Assembly: GCA_012295275.1 (NCBI GenBank)
Contig: CM022671.1
Coordinates: forward strand, 2,939,386-3,003,385
DNA length: 64,000 bases
DNA from: Chrysomallon squamiferum
Lineage: Eukaryota; Mollusca; Gastropoda; Neomphalida; Peltospiridae
Direction: 5' to 3'
Shown: positions 11,303 to 21,615 of the stretch, in pieces
Layout of the letters: every line of letters starts with the position of its first letter
Position numbering within the stretch: the stretch's first letter is position 1
Position numbers and translations under genes: made by a program
The notes under the pieces: generated by a model
Databases searched by the model: none
What the model was told of the DNA's origin: nothing
Seen by the model: only the letters and a program-made list of their open reading frames with translations

Positions 11303-11649
11303 CTGACAGGCTTCCTGATAAGAATTTCCTTATCCCGAGTATCTTCAGGCGGAGATCATCTCAGATGGACATTTGGATGGATATCACCGATTCTCATTTA
11401 CTTGTGCCCTGGAATGCTCACACTCTTTAACAATTTACTGTCAGAGTTATCTCTCTTGACTGTATAGAACTGTTCCTATTCATCTAACAAAACTGTACTC
11501 ATACCATAGAGCAACTGTTTCTATAAATGTCTTCTTAAAACCATGTAATTATTTATTACTGGAAATGTTTCTTTCTCACACATTTTCTTATCATTAATAA
11601 TAACAATAGTAATACTAATATCATCTTAATTCATGGTTTCCATACTCAC

Positions 11650-11745
11650 CACTTCTCTCTCCTCATCTTCCTGAACTGATCCCTCGTCTTCCACATCACT
11701 CTGATTTCCATCTGTTAAAGAAACCTGTGACAAGATTTCCTCTCC
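11650..11745 (-). CDS. FANCD2: FANCD2 exon, acidic C-terminus
   Basis: 96 nt, phase 0 in and out (GAACAG| ... GTG|GTGAGT). Encodes GEEILSQVSLTDGNQSDVED then EGSVQEDEEREV, against human GEEIKSQ...EDGEEDEV, the acidic tail. Confidence 0.87.
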
Positions 11746-12182
11746 CTGTTCAAAAACATACAAATAAAATAAAAATAATACTGAATTAAAATTACATACA
11801 AGAGTAACACGGTCTTTGTTTCATATTGTTTGAAATAAACTATTCCATGAAAAAAACAAAATTAAAATCCTAAACCCTACTTTTAAAAAGAATGTCAAGT
11901 TAAGTAATAAAAATAAAAACTTATCTATAAAAGTGGCATGATTAACCTATTTTAATACAAAATTGTGACCTGTTAGTATTAGGATTTACTAATCAAGTAA
12001 AATACAAAATTATCATTATGTTATTAAATGGTGTTTTTAATTTTAGAATCATTTTAATTATCAAAGCAAAGCTAGGGTTCAATTAACCAAGTTATTTATT
12101 CTTAGTTAATATGTAACAAAGTCAGTTTAACAACACTAATTTAATAGCTAATATACAGTTTGGAACTGCCAAAATGATCAAC

Positions 12183-12291
12183 CTGCAGATCTCTGTTTTT
12201 CAGGTTTCCCAGCCAGAATGCTTCCAAACAATTGTTAACAGTCAACATGGCCTTAACTCGATATACAAACTGTTCCAGTGCTCGTTTTATT
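12183..12291 (-). CDS. FANCD2: FANCD2 exon ([13 protein letters not shown])
   Basis: 109 nt, phase 2 in, phase 0 out. Encodes [20 protein letters not shown] then [16 protein letters not shown], one of the most conserved C-terminal FANCD2 stretches. The previous exon ends in phase 0, so direct splicing would shift the frame. About 76 residues lie between them in human and are not found here. Confidence 0.93.
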
Positions 12292-12532
12292 CTACAATAA
12301 ATTTATACAAATTAACAAGAACCATATCAATATGTAATAAAAATGTTTCGCATATGGTTTACAAAATAATTTCCTTCTTAACATATGTTTTTTTGTATTT
12401 TGATATTATTAAAATTTTACTGACAAACTTTTCTCATAAATAATGAATTAATCTGTACACCATGACAAAGAGGTTTTAAAAAGAAACACAGCAACAAAAC
12501 AGACAGTAGTGTGTGTAATTCTGCCTTCATAC

Positions 12533-12598
12533 CTTAATTAAGTTTACCAAAACATGTAGAATTTTTACAGCTATGCTCCATCTTATCAGCTGATCTAC
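12533..12598 (-). CDS. FANCD2: FANCD2 exon (WSIAVKILHVLVNLIK)
   Basis: 66 nt, phase 0 in and out. Encodes VDQLIRWSIAVKILHVLVNL IK, against human LLYWNMAVRDFSILINLIK. The acceptor region is CAGGTAAG|GTAGAT: the upstream CAG is out of frame, so the AAG seven bases from it is used in this model. Confidence 0.86.
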
Positions 12599-12980
12599 CT
12601 TACCTGAAAAATATTGTTTAAAAATGCATGTCAGTAACATTCATTGACTAATAATGCAAAAAGTTGAATTAAAAAAATAATGAAAAAAATTAAATATAAA
12701 ATTAAACATTAAAAATGTTATTAATTATATTAAATTTAACTCAAATAAGATGTTCATTCCATTAACCAGTTTCAAATACTTGTTTTATTTTTTTTTTTTA
12801 TATTCAATTACACTGACACTTCTTTTCTGAAATTTCCCACATTTGGAATTTTATTTAGCTTCCACAACTTCATGTATAGGATTACTAATCAGCATAAAAA
12901 TTAAAAACTGTAATTCACAAGTTAAACTTAAAAATAAAATTTTCTCAACATAAAACAAAATAAAGAAAAAAAATAATAAC

Positions 12981-13074
12981 CTCCCTGGAGTGACTGTTTG
13001 TGATGGGAGTCATTGACTTGATGTATCCCACAGTCTCACTGAAAACAACTCGATAATACACTGGAAAACTTGAT
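12981..13074 (-). CDS. FANCD2: FANCD2 exon (FPVYYRVVFSETV)
   Basis: 94 nt, phase 2 in, phase 0 out. Encodes SSFPVYYRVVFSETVGYIKS then MTPITNSHSRE, against human HTFVVFFRVMMAELEKTV. Confidence 0.86.
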
Positions 13075-13423
13075 CTGTTACATTCAGAGTAAATCATTAT
13101 ATTTTAATACTTTGTAACGTAACTACATCCAAGTTAAAAGTATCTGTTATCACAAATAACTGAACACTTTTTCACACTGACTTATTACTACAGATTTTTT
13201 ATCACCTTAGATATACTTTCCACAAGATATAAAAAAAACCCCAGTATATAACAGATTTGTTTTACAAAAGAAGAAAAATGCAAACACAAAAATGTCAATT
13301 TACTGAGTAAATAAAAATATAAATAAAATATTGGACTGAAAGATAAAATAAATAGCTGAATAAGGTTTAAGTTAGCAACAAAAAACAGAATAAAAATAAT
13401 AACGTAATTTTATCAAAACTGAC

Positions 13424-13546
13424 CTGGTAAGAGAAGGAAAGGAATCTGAAAATCCATTTTTGTCTGCCTCAATTAGCTCAGGAATTGCTTTTGTTGTGAT
13501 CACTTCTGCTGCCTCCAGAGTGTCATCTGAATATGTTAGATACATC
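13424..13546 (-). CDS. FANCD2: FANCD2 exon (MYLTYSDDTLEAAEV)
   Basis: 123 nt, phase 2 in and out. Encodes MYLTYSDDTLEAAEVITTKA, IPELIEADKN and SFPSLTR, against human VPELINSPKD...TFPTLTR. Confidence 0.92.
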
Positions 13547-13985
13547 CTATCAAAAAGAAATTTCAGCATTCAAAAAATCAAAACAAACCAGCCTGTAGAC
13601 AGTCTGTGTTAATACCTCATAATAAGTATAACAGACATGTAATGGAATTTCACCTTTATTTAATGTCTCCCCCATAAAAATTTTAAAAAATAAAATAAAA
13701 TAAAATAAAAATGTCAAGTTTAATAATTTTTTTACCATTATTCTAAATGACATATATATATGCAACCACACAGGCTATGTAGATGAGAGTGATATGAAAA
13801 TGAAGATTATGCCAGAAGCAATATGAATGCTCCCATAACTTAATGGCCAAAAATATAATTTAAAACCCATTTCAACATGCAGGATTTTACATACTGACAA
13901 CTCAGTCCCAACTATCAAATTTAGAACTGCAAAGAAAAAACCAACTATTGCCTGAAAATATAAATGAATTTAAAATTATACTTGC

Positions 13986-14089
13986 TTGATAATCATCTTT
14001 AAGTTATCATTGTGTTTAGCACCTTTCTCCTTTTCTCCATTTGCACCAATCAATCCACTCTCGTTTAAAAAAACTTTCAGCAAGATTTC
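13986..14089 (-). CDS. FANCD2: FANCD2 exon with 4-base duplication and GC donor
   Basis: Enters in phase 1 as GNLAESFFKREW, against human ASLARQFLCRVW. A tandem ATTGATTG (14047-14054) then shifts the frame, and the correct one continues GANGEKEKGAKHNDNLKMII. With the extra four bases left out, the exon ends ATCAA in phase 2, and joining to G|ATGTATCTA yields KMYLTYS, matching human CIYLEHT. That requires the GC donor AA|GCAAGT at 13985-13984. The nearby GT (13981-13980) would break the phase. Confidence 0.82.
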
Positions 14090-14259
14090 CTGCAAATTGT
14101 CAAATAAAGAAATATAAATGAACTGAAACTGAAATAAAAGTTAAATATTTCTGTCAGTTACTACAGAATATTATCTACATGTTTTTTTATAACAAATCAT
14201 TTATTTTTAAATCTGATTTTCTAAACGAGCCAAGATTACTGGTGAGTACTGAAACCTAC

Positions 14260-14387
14260 CCAGTTTGTTAGATAGTTTGTGAACATCCACCTTAGCAGCA
14301 AGAGTTCCAAGAAGTTTGATAAGAGTAACAGCCGTGGAGATGTTGGGAACTGCAGCAGCAAAGTTCTCCACATACTTGAATGCCACA
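14260..14387 (-). CDS. FANCD2: FANCD2 exon (FKYVENFAAAVPNI)
   Basis: 128 nt, phase 2 in, phase 1 out (TTGCAG| ... CTGG|GTAGGT). Encodes SVAFKYVENFAAAVPNISTA then VTLIKLLGTLAAKVDVHKLS, aligning with human SVHYLQNFHQSIPSF. Confidence 0.88.
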
Positions 14388-14779
14388 CTGCAACAAACAC
14401 ACAAAGATGATTTACTTCTTTTTCACTCTTTCTTAAGATGCAGAAGATTAAAATAGAAACATGTGTACTTAAGTTAACCTTCACTAAACCAACAGGTTTG
14501 AATTTACATAACTCCTGTGACTGATGTGTGAATACGCAATTGTAATATACTGTTCAAATGTTATTTTAAAGAGTGTTTAATGCATCTATTCTCAATTAAA
14601 AGAGTATCTACAGTAACAAATCAATAAACACTTATTAAACATTAATCAGTCTTCTTATACATGTTTTAAAACTGTACCAAATTTAACAAAATAACAAATG
14701 AAACAAAAATTGTTTTAATAAAATTTATAATATAAAATGTAAAAGATTTTAACAATTTTAACAATAATTTAAGTTTTAC

Positions 14780-14890
14780 CTAACAAGTTCTTGAAATGAA
14801 ATTTGTGTCGAGTCTAAGGTTTTAATTCTGCAAAGAACCTGTAGAGCTTTCTTCAACAGAGGCTGGTTTTCTGACTCCAAGAATCCATTC
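14780..14890 (-). CDS. FANCD2: FANCD2 exon (ENQPLLKKALQVL)
   Basis: 111 nt, phase 2 in and out. Encodes NGFLESENQPLLKKALQVLC then RIKTLDSTQISFQELV, against human SGFSQPENQNLLYSALHVL. Confidence 0.9.
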
Positions 14891-15252
14891 CTTCAACAGC
14901 ACAAAAATCTTAGCATAATATCACTCTCACACAAACAAATAACACACAATATTCTTTAAGTAATGATATACCTGCCAATCACTAATATTTATTTAATGTC
15001 ACAATAAACAAAAACAATAATTATTAATTTATGTGTTATTTAAAATTTGGAATGTACGATTAATGTTAGGGATCACTCCAGATGATGTAATAAAAATTCA
15101 TAATCTAAAAATGTTTATGTTAACACCCTTTCTGGTTATGAAACTAAACAGTCTGGAAAGATATAAATGTTTCATTTTGTGTTTATTAATGTAACAATAC
15201 AACAGTTAATAAACAAAACTTTTTTCTTCATGTGGAAATGTTTCGGGCTTAC

Positions 15253-15371
15253 CATGAAAACACAGACACCATTGAGTGTAGAAGTAGTTGAAAGCATGAA
15301 GTCATCAGAACAGCATCATCATCATCATAACCAGGGCCATCAATGAGTCCGTCATTTTCACTAATCATAGT
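15253..15371 (-). CDS. FANCD2: FANCD2 exon (GLIDGPGYDDDD)
   Basis: 119 nt, phase 0 in, phase 2 out (TG|GTAAGC). Encodes TMISENDGLIDGPGYDDDDA then MTSCFQLLLHSMVSVFSW, against human VVDGPG...IMSSCYQRLLQIFHGLFAW. A short ATC/GAT triplet run codes the Asp tract. Confidence 0.9.
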
Positions 15372-15731
15372 CTGTACAAAAACGATTTTAAAATAATTCT
15401 AATAACCTTAAATGTTAGACAAAAGTAAAAGATTTCCTTACCTTTTGTTATAAAAAGAATTTTATGTTATCACAAAATAATTTCATTCAAATAAAAAGAA
15501 TAAAACTGAATAAAACTTTGTTTTAAATAAGGATTGTAATTCTTTATATTTTTCAAATGATGAAAGATTCAACGTATCATAATTTCACTTAATTATTAAT
15601 AACACAAACATATATAATAAAATAGATACCAAAAAACGAATGTAACTGAATAAATTAAACTTGAAAAAAAAAAAGAATTTAATAATTAAATTATTATTTA
15701 ACAATTTATTTTAAAAGTGACTAAAGCTGAC

Positions 15732-15857
15732 CTGAAAAAATGTACTGACTGCTTCCAAGTGATTGCATAAGGCTGGTAACAGTCTCACAGCTTTGCAGCT
15801 ATTTGTTTTAGTAAACTGATCAAGTAGATGAAACCCAACATTTTTATTTACTTTCAC
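15732..15857 (-). CDS. FANCD2: FANCD2 exon (LLPALCNHLEAV)
   Basis: 126 nt, phase 0 in and out. Encodes VKVNKNVGFHLLDQFTK then AVRLLPALCNHLEAVSTFFQ, against human NIGFSHL...QLLTPMCNHLENIHNYFQ. Confidence 0.92.
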
Positions 15858-16403
15858 CTGAGGGAATGAAATAAAAGTTAAAAAAAAAAAGTTAAAAAAG
15901 TAAATAAGAATAAAAACAAAAACAAAAACAAATAAATAAATAAATAAAAATAAATGAGGTAAGCAAAATAATAATAGCATTTGCTTCACAGAGTATTAAA
16001 GTATTTAAGATGAAAATGTGTTTGCACCTAGAAAACAATGATCAAGATACTTTGTATTTTTATACAAATATTGCTCAGAGGAAGCAAATGTTAGTCAAAC
16101 TTAAGACAAATTAATTTAAAATTTCCAACATCATTTATAAACTGACTTATTAGATGATAAATAAAAAAGTAACAAAAAGAAAACACCCCATTTTCTTTTC
16201 ATTAACCAAATTATCAACCAAGGAGTCTTATAACAAATGAAATAAATAATTGCAATCTGTGCTTTATCAAGATAAAAGAACATTACTTTTTACTATTAGA
16301 ATCAAAATAAAACAAACTGACAGGGTATCCATATTGCATTAAAGAAAAAGAAAAGTAATACTGAATAATTTACATGGTTTTAGTAAGTGAGTATAATTAA
16401 TAC

Positions 16404-16523
16404 TTTAAGAAACATTCTTCGTTTGCTGGCTGATGCAATCAGTGAATGGTTGAGTTTGTGTCTTGTGAGATCCTCCAGAAGAAATTCTAGCTCAGCTGGT
16501 CGAAGGTGTAGACTTGTTTCATC
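16404..16523 (-). CDS. FANCD2: FANCD2 exon (PAELEFLLEDL)
   Basis: 120 nt, phase 0 in and out. Encodes DETSLHLRPAELEFLLEDLT and ASKRRMFLK, against human PPELLFLLEDLSQKL...PFLK. The donor is AAA|GTATTA. Confidence 0.9.
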
Positions 16524-16963
16524 CTGTCAATTAAAAACATTCAAATTATTAACATCTCAGCATATTTGGTGGTAAAATAATTTATTATATTTCTAACATT
16601 TGAGAAATTTTTCAGAAATTTGGTGTATATTCAGGTCTGTGCTTTAAGTCATGAAAATGAAACATATGACATCATTATTAACTTTATAATTAAATTAATT
16701 CACTGGGAATTTCAGACCTCTGTCTAAATACAGAACCTTCTGAAATGAATGGTGAGAATTTAACAAATTAACATAATGAAATTTAGGACAGGTACTGATT
16801 TTTTTGATAAATGACAATTCAACATTTCAAACTATTATTATTATCATTATTTAAAAAAGATATCTGTACATTTTGTGTGTAGTGGTTTTTGTAAATGTGT
16901 CATGTGAAGACATTTTTTTTTCAAAACTTTGTCCTGGGCATTTTGCTTTCGACTTATTTTTAC

Positions 16964-17045
16964 CTTTGTGTTACTGTCTGTATCCATAGCTACACCAGAA
17001 ATTAGTTCATTGTTCAGTACAATAAACACACTAATGTCCAACTCT
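16964..17045 (-). CDS. FANCD2: FANCD2 exon (RELDISVFIVL)
   Basis: 82 nt, phase 2 in, phase 0 out. Encodes ELDISVFIVLNNELISGVAM then DTDSNTK, against human ELDIEVFSILHCGLVTK. Confidence 0.9.
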
Positions 17046-17331
17046 CTGAAACAAACAAAATTAAATTAAAATGTACCACTGATGATGTATCCAAAAAGCC
17101 TTAATACATTTTGTTTATTTTGTCTTTTGCTAAAAAATAAGACAAAATTAACATGTTAATGAAGATATATGGAATTTGAGGTCCCCCTTTATTGTGAAAT
17201 CATTCTGAAATATTAAAATAGCCAAAACAAAATTCTGCAAAAGTTACTTAGACATTGTAAATAAAACAATTAAAAAATACCCCATTAAATTAAATAACTT
17301 AAAAATATTAACATAAAAAAAATTTTTATAC

Positions 17332-17432
17332 CTGAAATATTGTCGATAATTTCCAAGGTTAATATTATTTTCATCTCTGGTATCAGCTTTCACCTGATTC
17401 TGTGATTCTCTTGGACTACTTTTATCTGCATC
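17332..17432 (-). CDS. FANCD2: FANCD2 exon (linker to NYRQYF)
   Basis: 101 nt, phase 0 in, phase 2 out. Encodes a hydrophilic linker (DADKSSPRESQNQVK) ending NLGNYRQYF, where human has NSHAFF directly before RELDI. Confidence 0.8.
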
Positions 17433-17718
17433 CTGACAACAAAATAACTAACAACAATAACATAAACATGGCTGACATGGTATTTTTAGTTCTCATGGTC
17501 ATTTTAAAATTGAGAAAAAACAATTATATTTTGAGGTTTATCCTAATTACAGTTTTGTGCATCTCCTCTATCTTACACTGACAGAGAAGGGAGGATACAT
17601 CATATATTGAAATGGGTATAAAAAGTTTCTGTAATATCCTGGCTCAAAAAACTCATTTAAGAAACAATATTCTTACTGAGAACATGAGCTTAGTCTACTT
17701 AGCTATGTGATTACAAAC

Positions 17719-17774
17719 CAGTGACGTTGAGTCCCTTGATGTTTCATCCATGTCATCCATATTTTCTTTGTCGT
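17719..17774 (-). CDS. FANCD2: FANCD2 partial exon abutting the gap
   Basis: The sequence emerges from the gap in frame as DKENMDDMDETSRDSTSL, then donor CTG|GTTTGT. The acidic/Ser-rich composition fits the low-conservation linker that precedes RELDI in FANCD2. Confidence 0.65.
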
Positions 17775-17974
17775 NNNNNNNNNNNNNNNNNNNNNNNNNN
17801 NNNNNNNNNNNNNNNNNNNNNNNNNNNNNNNNNNNNNNNNNNNNNNNNNNNNNNNNNNNNNNNNNNNNNNNNNNNNNNNNNNNNNNNNNNNNNNNNNNNN
17901 NNNNNNNNNNNNNNNNNNNNNNNNNNNNNNNNNNNNNNNNNNNNNNNNNNNNNNNNNNNNNNNNNNNNNNNNNN
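17775..17974. other. Assembly gap (200 N)
   Basis: Exactly 200 Ns. About 530 FANCD2 residues should lie between the flanking exons, which normally means many exons and several kilobases. The round number is therefore probably a placeholder for an unknown distance. Confidence 0.97.
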
Positions 17975-18489
17975 GTATTGCTGGTATATGTTGTTGTTTT
18001 AAATCACTCCTTCACGTGTTTCTTTAAAATATAACAAGTAAACCACTAAATAAATTTTTAGATATTTGCATACTTACATTGATTTATTTATTTGTTGTCT
18101 CAAACAGTGCCTATATTGATGCTAATAAATAGACTACGTATATTACAAAAGAATTAAAATATATCTTTTAACTAGCAAGCAGTCTTTGTTAATAATATAG
18201 TATAATTTCAATAATGTAATAATACTCCAAGTATGTTTATTTTTTATGTATCTGTGACATCATGTTTATTATATACCAAAATATAAAGAACTAGGAAGAG
18301 ATATAATTATTTATAGTTTAGCTTTCTAATAGAGCTTTTAACAAAAGGTTTAAGGTTTATAAGTTTAATACATACATAAACCATATAAAGGTATTATGGT
18401 ATAAAACATTATAAAGAAGTTGTTACCTTTATTTCTGTTAATAATTACTTAGAAATACTGACTATAAACTTCTTATCTTTTATACCAAC
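17975..18489. other. FANCD2: FANCD2 intron sequence next to the gap
   Basis: AT-rich, with no exon that continues FANCD2. One strong donor-like GTAAGTATG on the - strand (18074-18082) has no in-frame FANCD2-like exon beside it. Confidence 0.4.
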
Positions 18490-18553
18490 CTGGGATTTTT
18501 CTTTTTGTCTTAACTGGATCAAAGCTCAAATTTGCTCTAATCTCTGATACAAT
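18490..18553 (-). CDS. FANCD2: FANCD2 exon (IVSEIRANLSF), last before the gap
   Basis: 64 nt, phase 0 in, phase 1 out (TTAACAG| ... CCAG|GTTGGT). Encodes IVSEIRANLSFDPVKTKRKI P, aligning with human VISELREKLDL. The next coding block of the protein is absent from the window. Confidence 0.85.
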
Positions 18554-18750
18554 CTGTTAAGGGAAAAAAAATATTATGAATAAATACAAAAAGGATTAAA
18601 ATAGAATTTTTAAATGTTCTCAAATATCTGATTTACATAACTGACTAATTTTTTTTTTTATATCACTTTGACTAACAAGTAATTTTACAGAACAATGAAA
18701 TAAATTGTAATATATGTTTAATTAAAAAATATAATAAAAACTGCATTCAC

Positions 18751-18855
18751 CTCAACCGCATCATTAGATATAACAGTCTGTAGGAGAAATTTAACAACTA
18801 TTGGAAGATCTTTCATTTCAACTGAGTCCAGTGTTCTGATCACAGAGTTTAGCAC
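18751..18855 (-). CDS. FANCD2: FANCD2 exon (KDLPIVVKFLLQ)
   Basis: 105 nt, phase 0 in and out. Encodes VLNSVIRTLDSVEMKDLPIV then VKFLLQTVISNDAVE, against human [20 protein letters not shown]. Confidence 0.92.
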
Positions 18856-19321
18856 CTGTTCAAAAAATACAGTTATATCTCTGAAAATGTTGTGTAAACC
18901 TCTAACATTCAAACTATGTCTTTAACTTTTAGACTACAGGATTAACATTGAACAAAAACTGTGCCAGTGAGTACATTAATGTGCAAATGTATTATTGTAT
19001 TGTAACATTTAGACTACTGGAACAATGTAGGATAAAACTGGTGTACATTCATTCATCTATTTTGACTGAAGAATTTCATGTCTTAATCTTGTTAAAAATT
19101 CAGTCAAATCTTTTTTATTTTTTATAAATGTGATTTTATTTTTGCACATTTATGATTTGCTTGCATCAGTATTTATGTCCATTATTTTGATTCTTGTAAT
19201 ACTTTTGAAACTGCTTAAAATAAATAAATAAATAAACAAATATGATTCAAATCCAAATGTTTTAACTTTACAAAGAAATAAACAGTAAAATTTGAGCTCT
19301 AAATTTCTATAAATTTTTTAC

Positions 19322-19409
19322 TTGGGTCAGTAATTCTCATTTCAATGCCAAGTTTGAAAGAGCATCCAGAATAGGAACTGTCAGCTGATTTCCTTCCAGT
19401 AAAATATCT
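19322..19409 (-). CDS. FANCD2: FANCD2 exon with in-frame TGA
   Basis: 88 nt between TTTCAG| and CAA|GTAAAA. Encodes DILLEGNQLTVPILDALSNL, ALK, TGA (19337-19339), then ELLTQ. The stop stands in place of an aligned residue: spacing to the next exon's KDLP equals that of human FANCD2. So the TGA is a substitution inside the exon and not the exon end. Confidence 0.88.
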
Positions 19410-19728
19410 CTGAAATAAATAAATACATATGTTTTCTTATTAAAATATAAAATGGTATAAATTAAATAAAATAAATAAATAAAAAAGTGAAAGAAAAAGG
19501 AAAAAGAAGTGTAAATTAAACCATACAAATATGTAAAGAAAAAAAAATCAGAAAAAAAAAACAGAATAATATTTAAAAACCCAGAAGAAAAACCAAAAAT
19601 ATTCTGATAAATGTGAAATAATAATTACTAGCATAAAAAAATGTTTCAGATAAACAATTAAATTTCATTAATATTTTCCAACTTATTAAACTTGGCTGTT
19701 TTTGAAAACACAGTTTACTTTGAAGTAC

Positions 19729-19854
19729 CTTAGAGTTTTAGCAACATCTCCATGTTCTGTATCTTCAACAACCTCAGGCAAACAACAGATCACTTCTCTC
19801 TGAACATCTAATGACGTCCACAGGAATTATCTCTAATAGCTTCATAGTCAAATC
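19729..19854 (-). CDS. FANCD2: FANCD2 exon with 10-base frameshifting insertion
   Basis: Starts DLTMKLLEIIPV in frame, then shifts. From base 19808 downward the correct frame resumes as DVQREVICCLPEVVEDTEHG then DVAKTLR, aligning without a gap to human [22 protein letters not shown]. The ten bases 19809-19818 (GACGTCATTA on the - strand) are extra and cause a stop at the following TGA. Splice sites are intact and the phases fit only without the ten bases. Confidence 0.88.
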
Positions 19855-20365
19855 CTGTAAAAGTCAACAGTTTGTAAACAACCAATTTATTTTTAAACCA
19901 TTTCAAAATCAAATCTTGAAACAATCAAAGGATGCTGAAATCTTAAATACTTTCTGTATGCCTGCGTGTGAGAGAGGCATAGATATGAAAATTAATTTTC
20001 AGGTAAAGTCAGATACTGTGAATCTAAATTACTTTATCTATCTGTAAATGAATGTACATCTGTGCCTGTGTGTGTATATGTGACATGTATTATCTTAGTT
20101 TCAAAATCAAATACTGAAACAGCCAAAAACATTCAAAATACTTTATTTCACTTCAAGTATGCATGTGCACATGGATATCATTTGAAAACTAGTTTTGAAA
20201 CCAAATCCTGTAACCGTCAGATTTACCAACAAAGAATGTTTAATCTGTCCATGTGAATATTTTGTATGTCACTGTTGTCAAGTCATAAAACAATCAACAG
20301 ATAAAAGAGAAATAAAAGATGAATTAAAAGGACCCTGAAACTTGCTGATATAAACAAAAAGAAAC

Positions 20366-20453
20366 CTTGCTGCAGATAACACGATCCAGCCATCGAAACT
20401 GACTAAGCAGAAGACGTGGAAAAGATACTTTTTCTCCATGATCAAAAATATTA
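20366..20453 (-). CDS. FANCD2: FANCD2 exon (FPRLLLSQFRWLDRV)
   Basis: 88 nt, phase 2 in, phase 0 out. Encodes NIFDHGEKVSFPRLLLSQFR then WLDRVICSK, against human INIPRLIVSQLKWLDRVV. Confidence 0.92.
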
Positions 20454-20886
20454 CTGTAAAATGAATAGAAAATAGTTTTAATTAATTACTTGTACTATGC
20501 ATCTATTCAGTATTTAGATTCCATTATGAAGTCTGTCTGGTTGTTAGCTGAGTCAAACTAGTGTTCAATTTAGTCTGTGAACCCAGTTTTGTAACTGACA
20601 AATTAATTAAAACAAATTTCTATTTATTAAAGACATGTTTCAGTAAATAATTTAATTATTTAAGGCAATAAAACTATGTTAATATTTTAATAAGATAGAT
20701 GTGTGATTTTTAAGAAAATGAAGTCTTTCTGATCACTATCAAAAATGAAGAATGAATGAATAATATTTTAATAACATCTTAAATTTGTTTTTATTAAATC
20801 ATTGTGACGTCATTATAAAGTCTTTGTAATAGCAAAATGATATAATCATTTAATTAAACACACTAATGTAAATTGTAATCACTTAC

Positions 20887-20942
20887 TCTTCTTCTCCAAC
20901 AAACTCAGGAAGCTTTTCAAGTAACAGACACACCAGTTTAGG
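20887..20942 (-). CDS. FANCD2: FANCD2 exon (PKLVCLLLEKLPEF)
   Basis: 56 nt, phase 0 in, phase 2 out (TTTAG| ... GA|GTAAGT). Encodes PKLVCLLLEKLPEFVGEE, against human PAIIKTLFEKLPEYF. Confidence 0.9.
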
Positions 20943-21554
20943 CTAAATAAAAAAATATTAATAAAATGTAGAAATTAAACATGAAAAAAATATATATATA
21001 AATTATAAATCAATAAAGAATTAAAATATGAAAGTTAGTTAAAGACATCAATAAAGATAAACAATAACTATCTTGATCTGGGTTTTTTAATCATTATCAT
21101 TATCATTATTTTTTTTGAAGCAATAAAGAATTAAAATATGAAAGTCTGAAATTAAAACAAGTTAAAGACATTAATATTTCCAATTGGATATATCAGTAAA
21201 TACAAACAAGAGCTGTCTTGATCTGTTGTGAGAATAATGATAATGTAAAACTTTGTAAATGAGTTCCTTAAATAATAACTATCATGTTCAATAAATGCAG
21301 AACACAGTTGTATTTTGTAGATTTCAAAGTGAATTTCTTGTCAAACGGTATAAGTCTATTTTATGTACTTTCAAATCAGTTCTGCTTCCATTCAAAGTCT
21401 ATCCCTACTTATACTCACAGAGTCTAAATAGTTTTGAAAATTACTTGAAGGAGCTGATTTATTTAATAACAGTATAAATATATTTCAGATTTAATATTAT
21501 TTACTTGTATTAATTTATTCATAATTTATTGTAATTAAAATAACACAATTTTAC

Positions 21555-21615
21555 CTGTATAATATCTATGCCAAGCAGAATTCTCACCAAACTATTCTGA
21601 ATAGATGATCGAGCA
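21555..21615 (-). CDS. FANCD2: FANCD2 exon (LVRILLGIDIIQ)
   Basis: 61 nt, phase 2 in, phase 0 out. Encodes ARSSIQNSLVRILLGIDIIQ, close to human YSKSLIKLLLGIDILQ. Confidence 0.92.

Noticed and set aside
11155-11467. Plus-strand ORFs near the FANCD2 3' end
   Set aside because: Composition is T-rich with no domain, and the stretch lies antisense to the FANCD2 tail region.
17721-18034. Open frames running through the N gap
   Set aside because: They are open only because Ns contain no stops; the real coding sequence there is the FANCD2 exon on the - strand.
19337-19339. Repair of the FANCD2 TGA by A-to-I RNA editing (cephalopod-style recoding)
   Set aside because: Editing would give TGG, but the edited A follows a G, a context ADAR disfavours, and it could not fix the two frameshifts or the missing exons.
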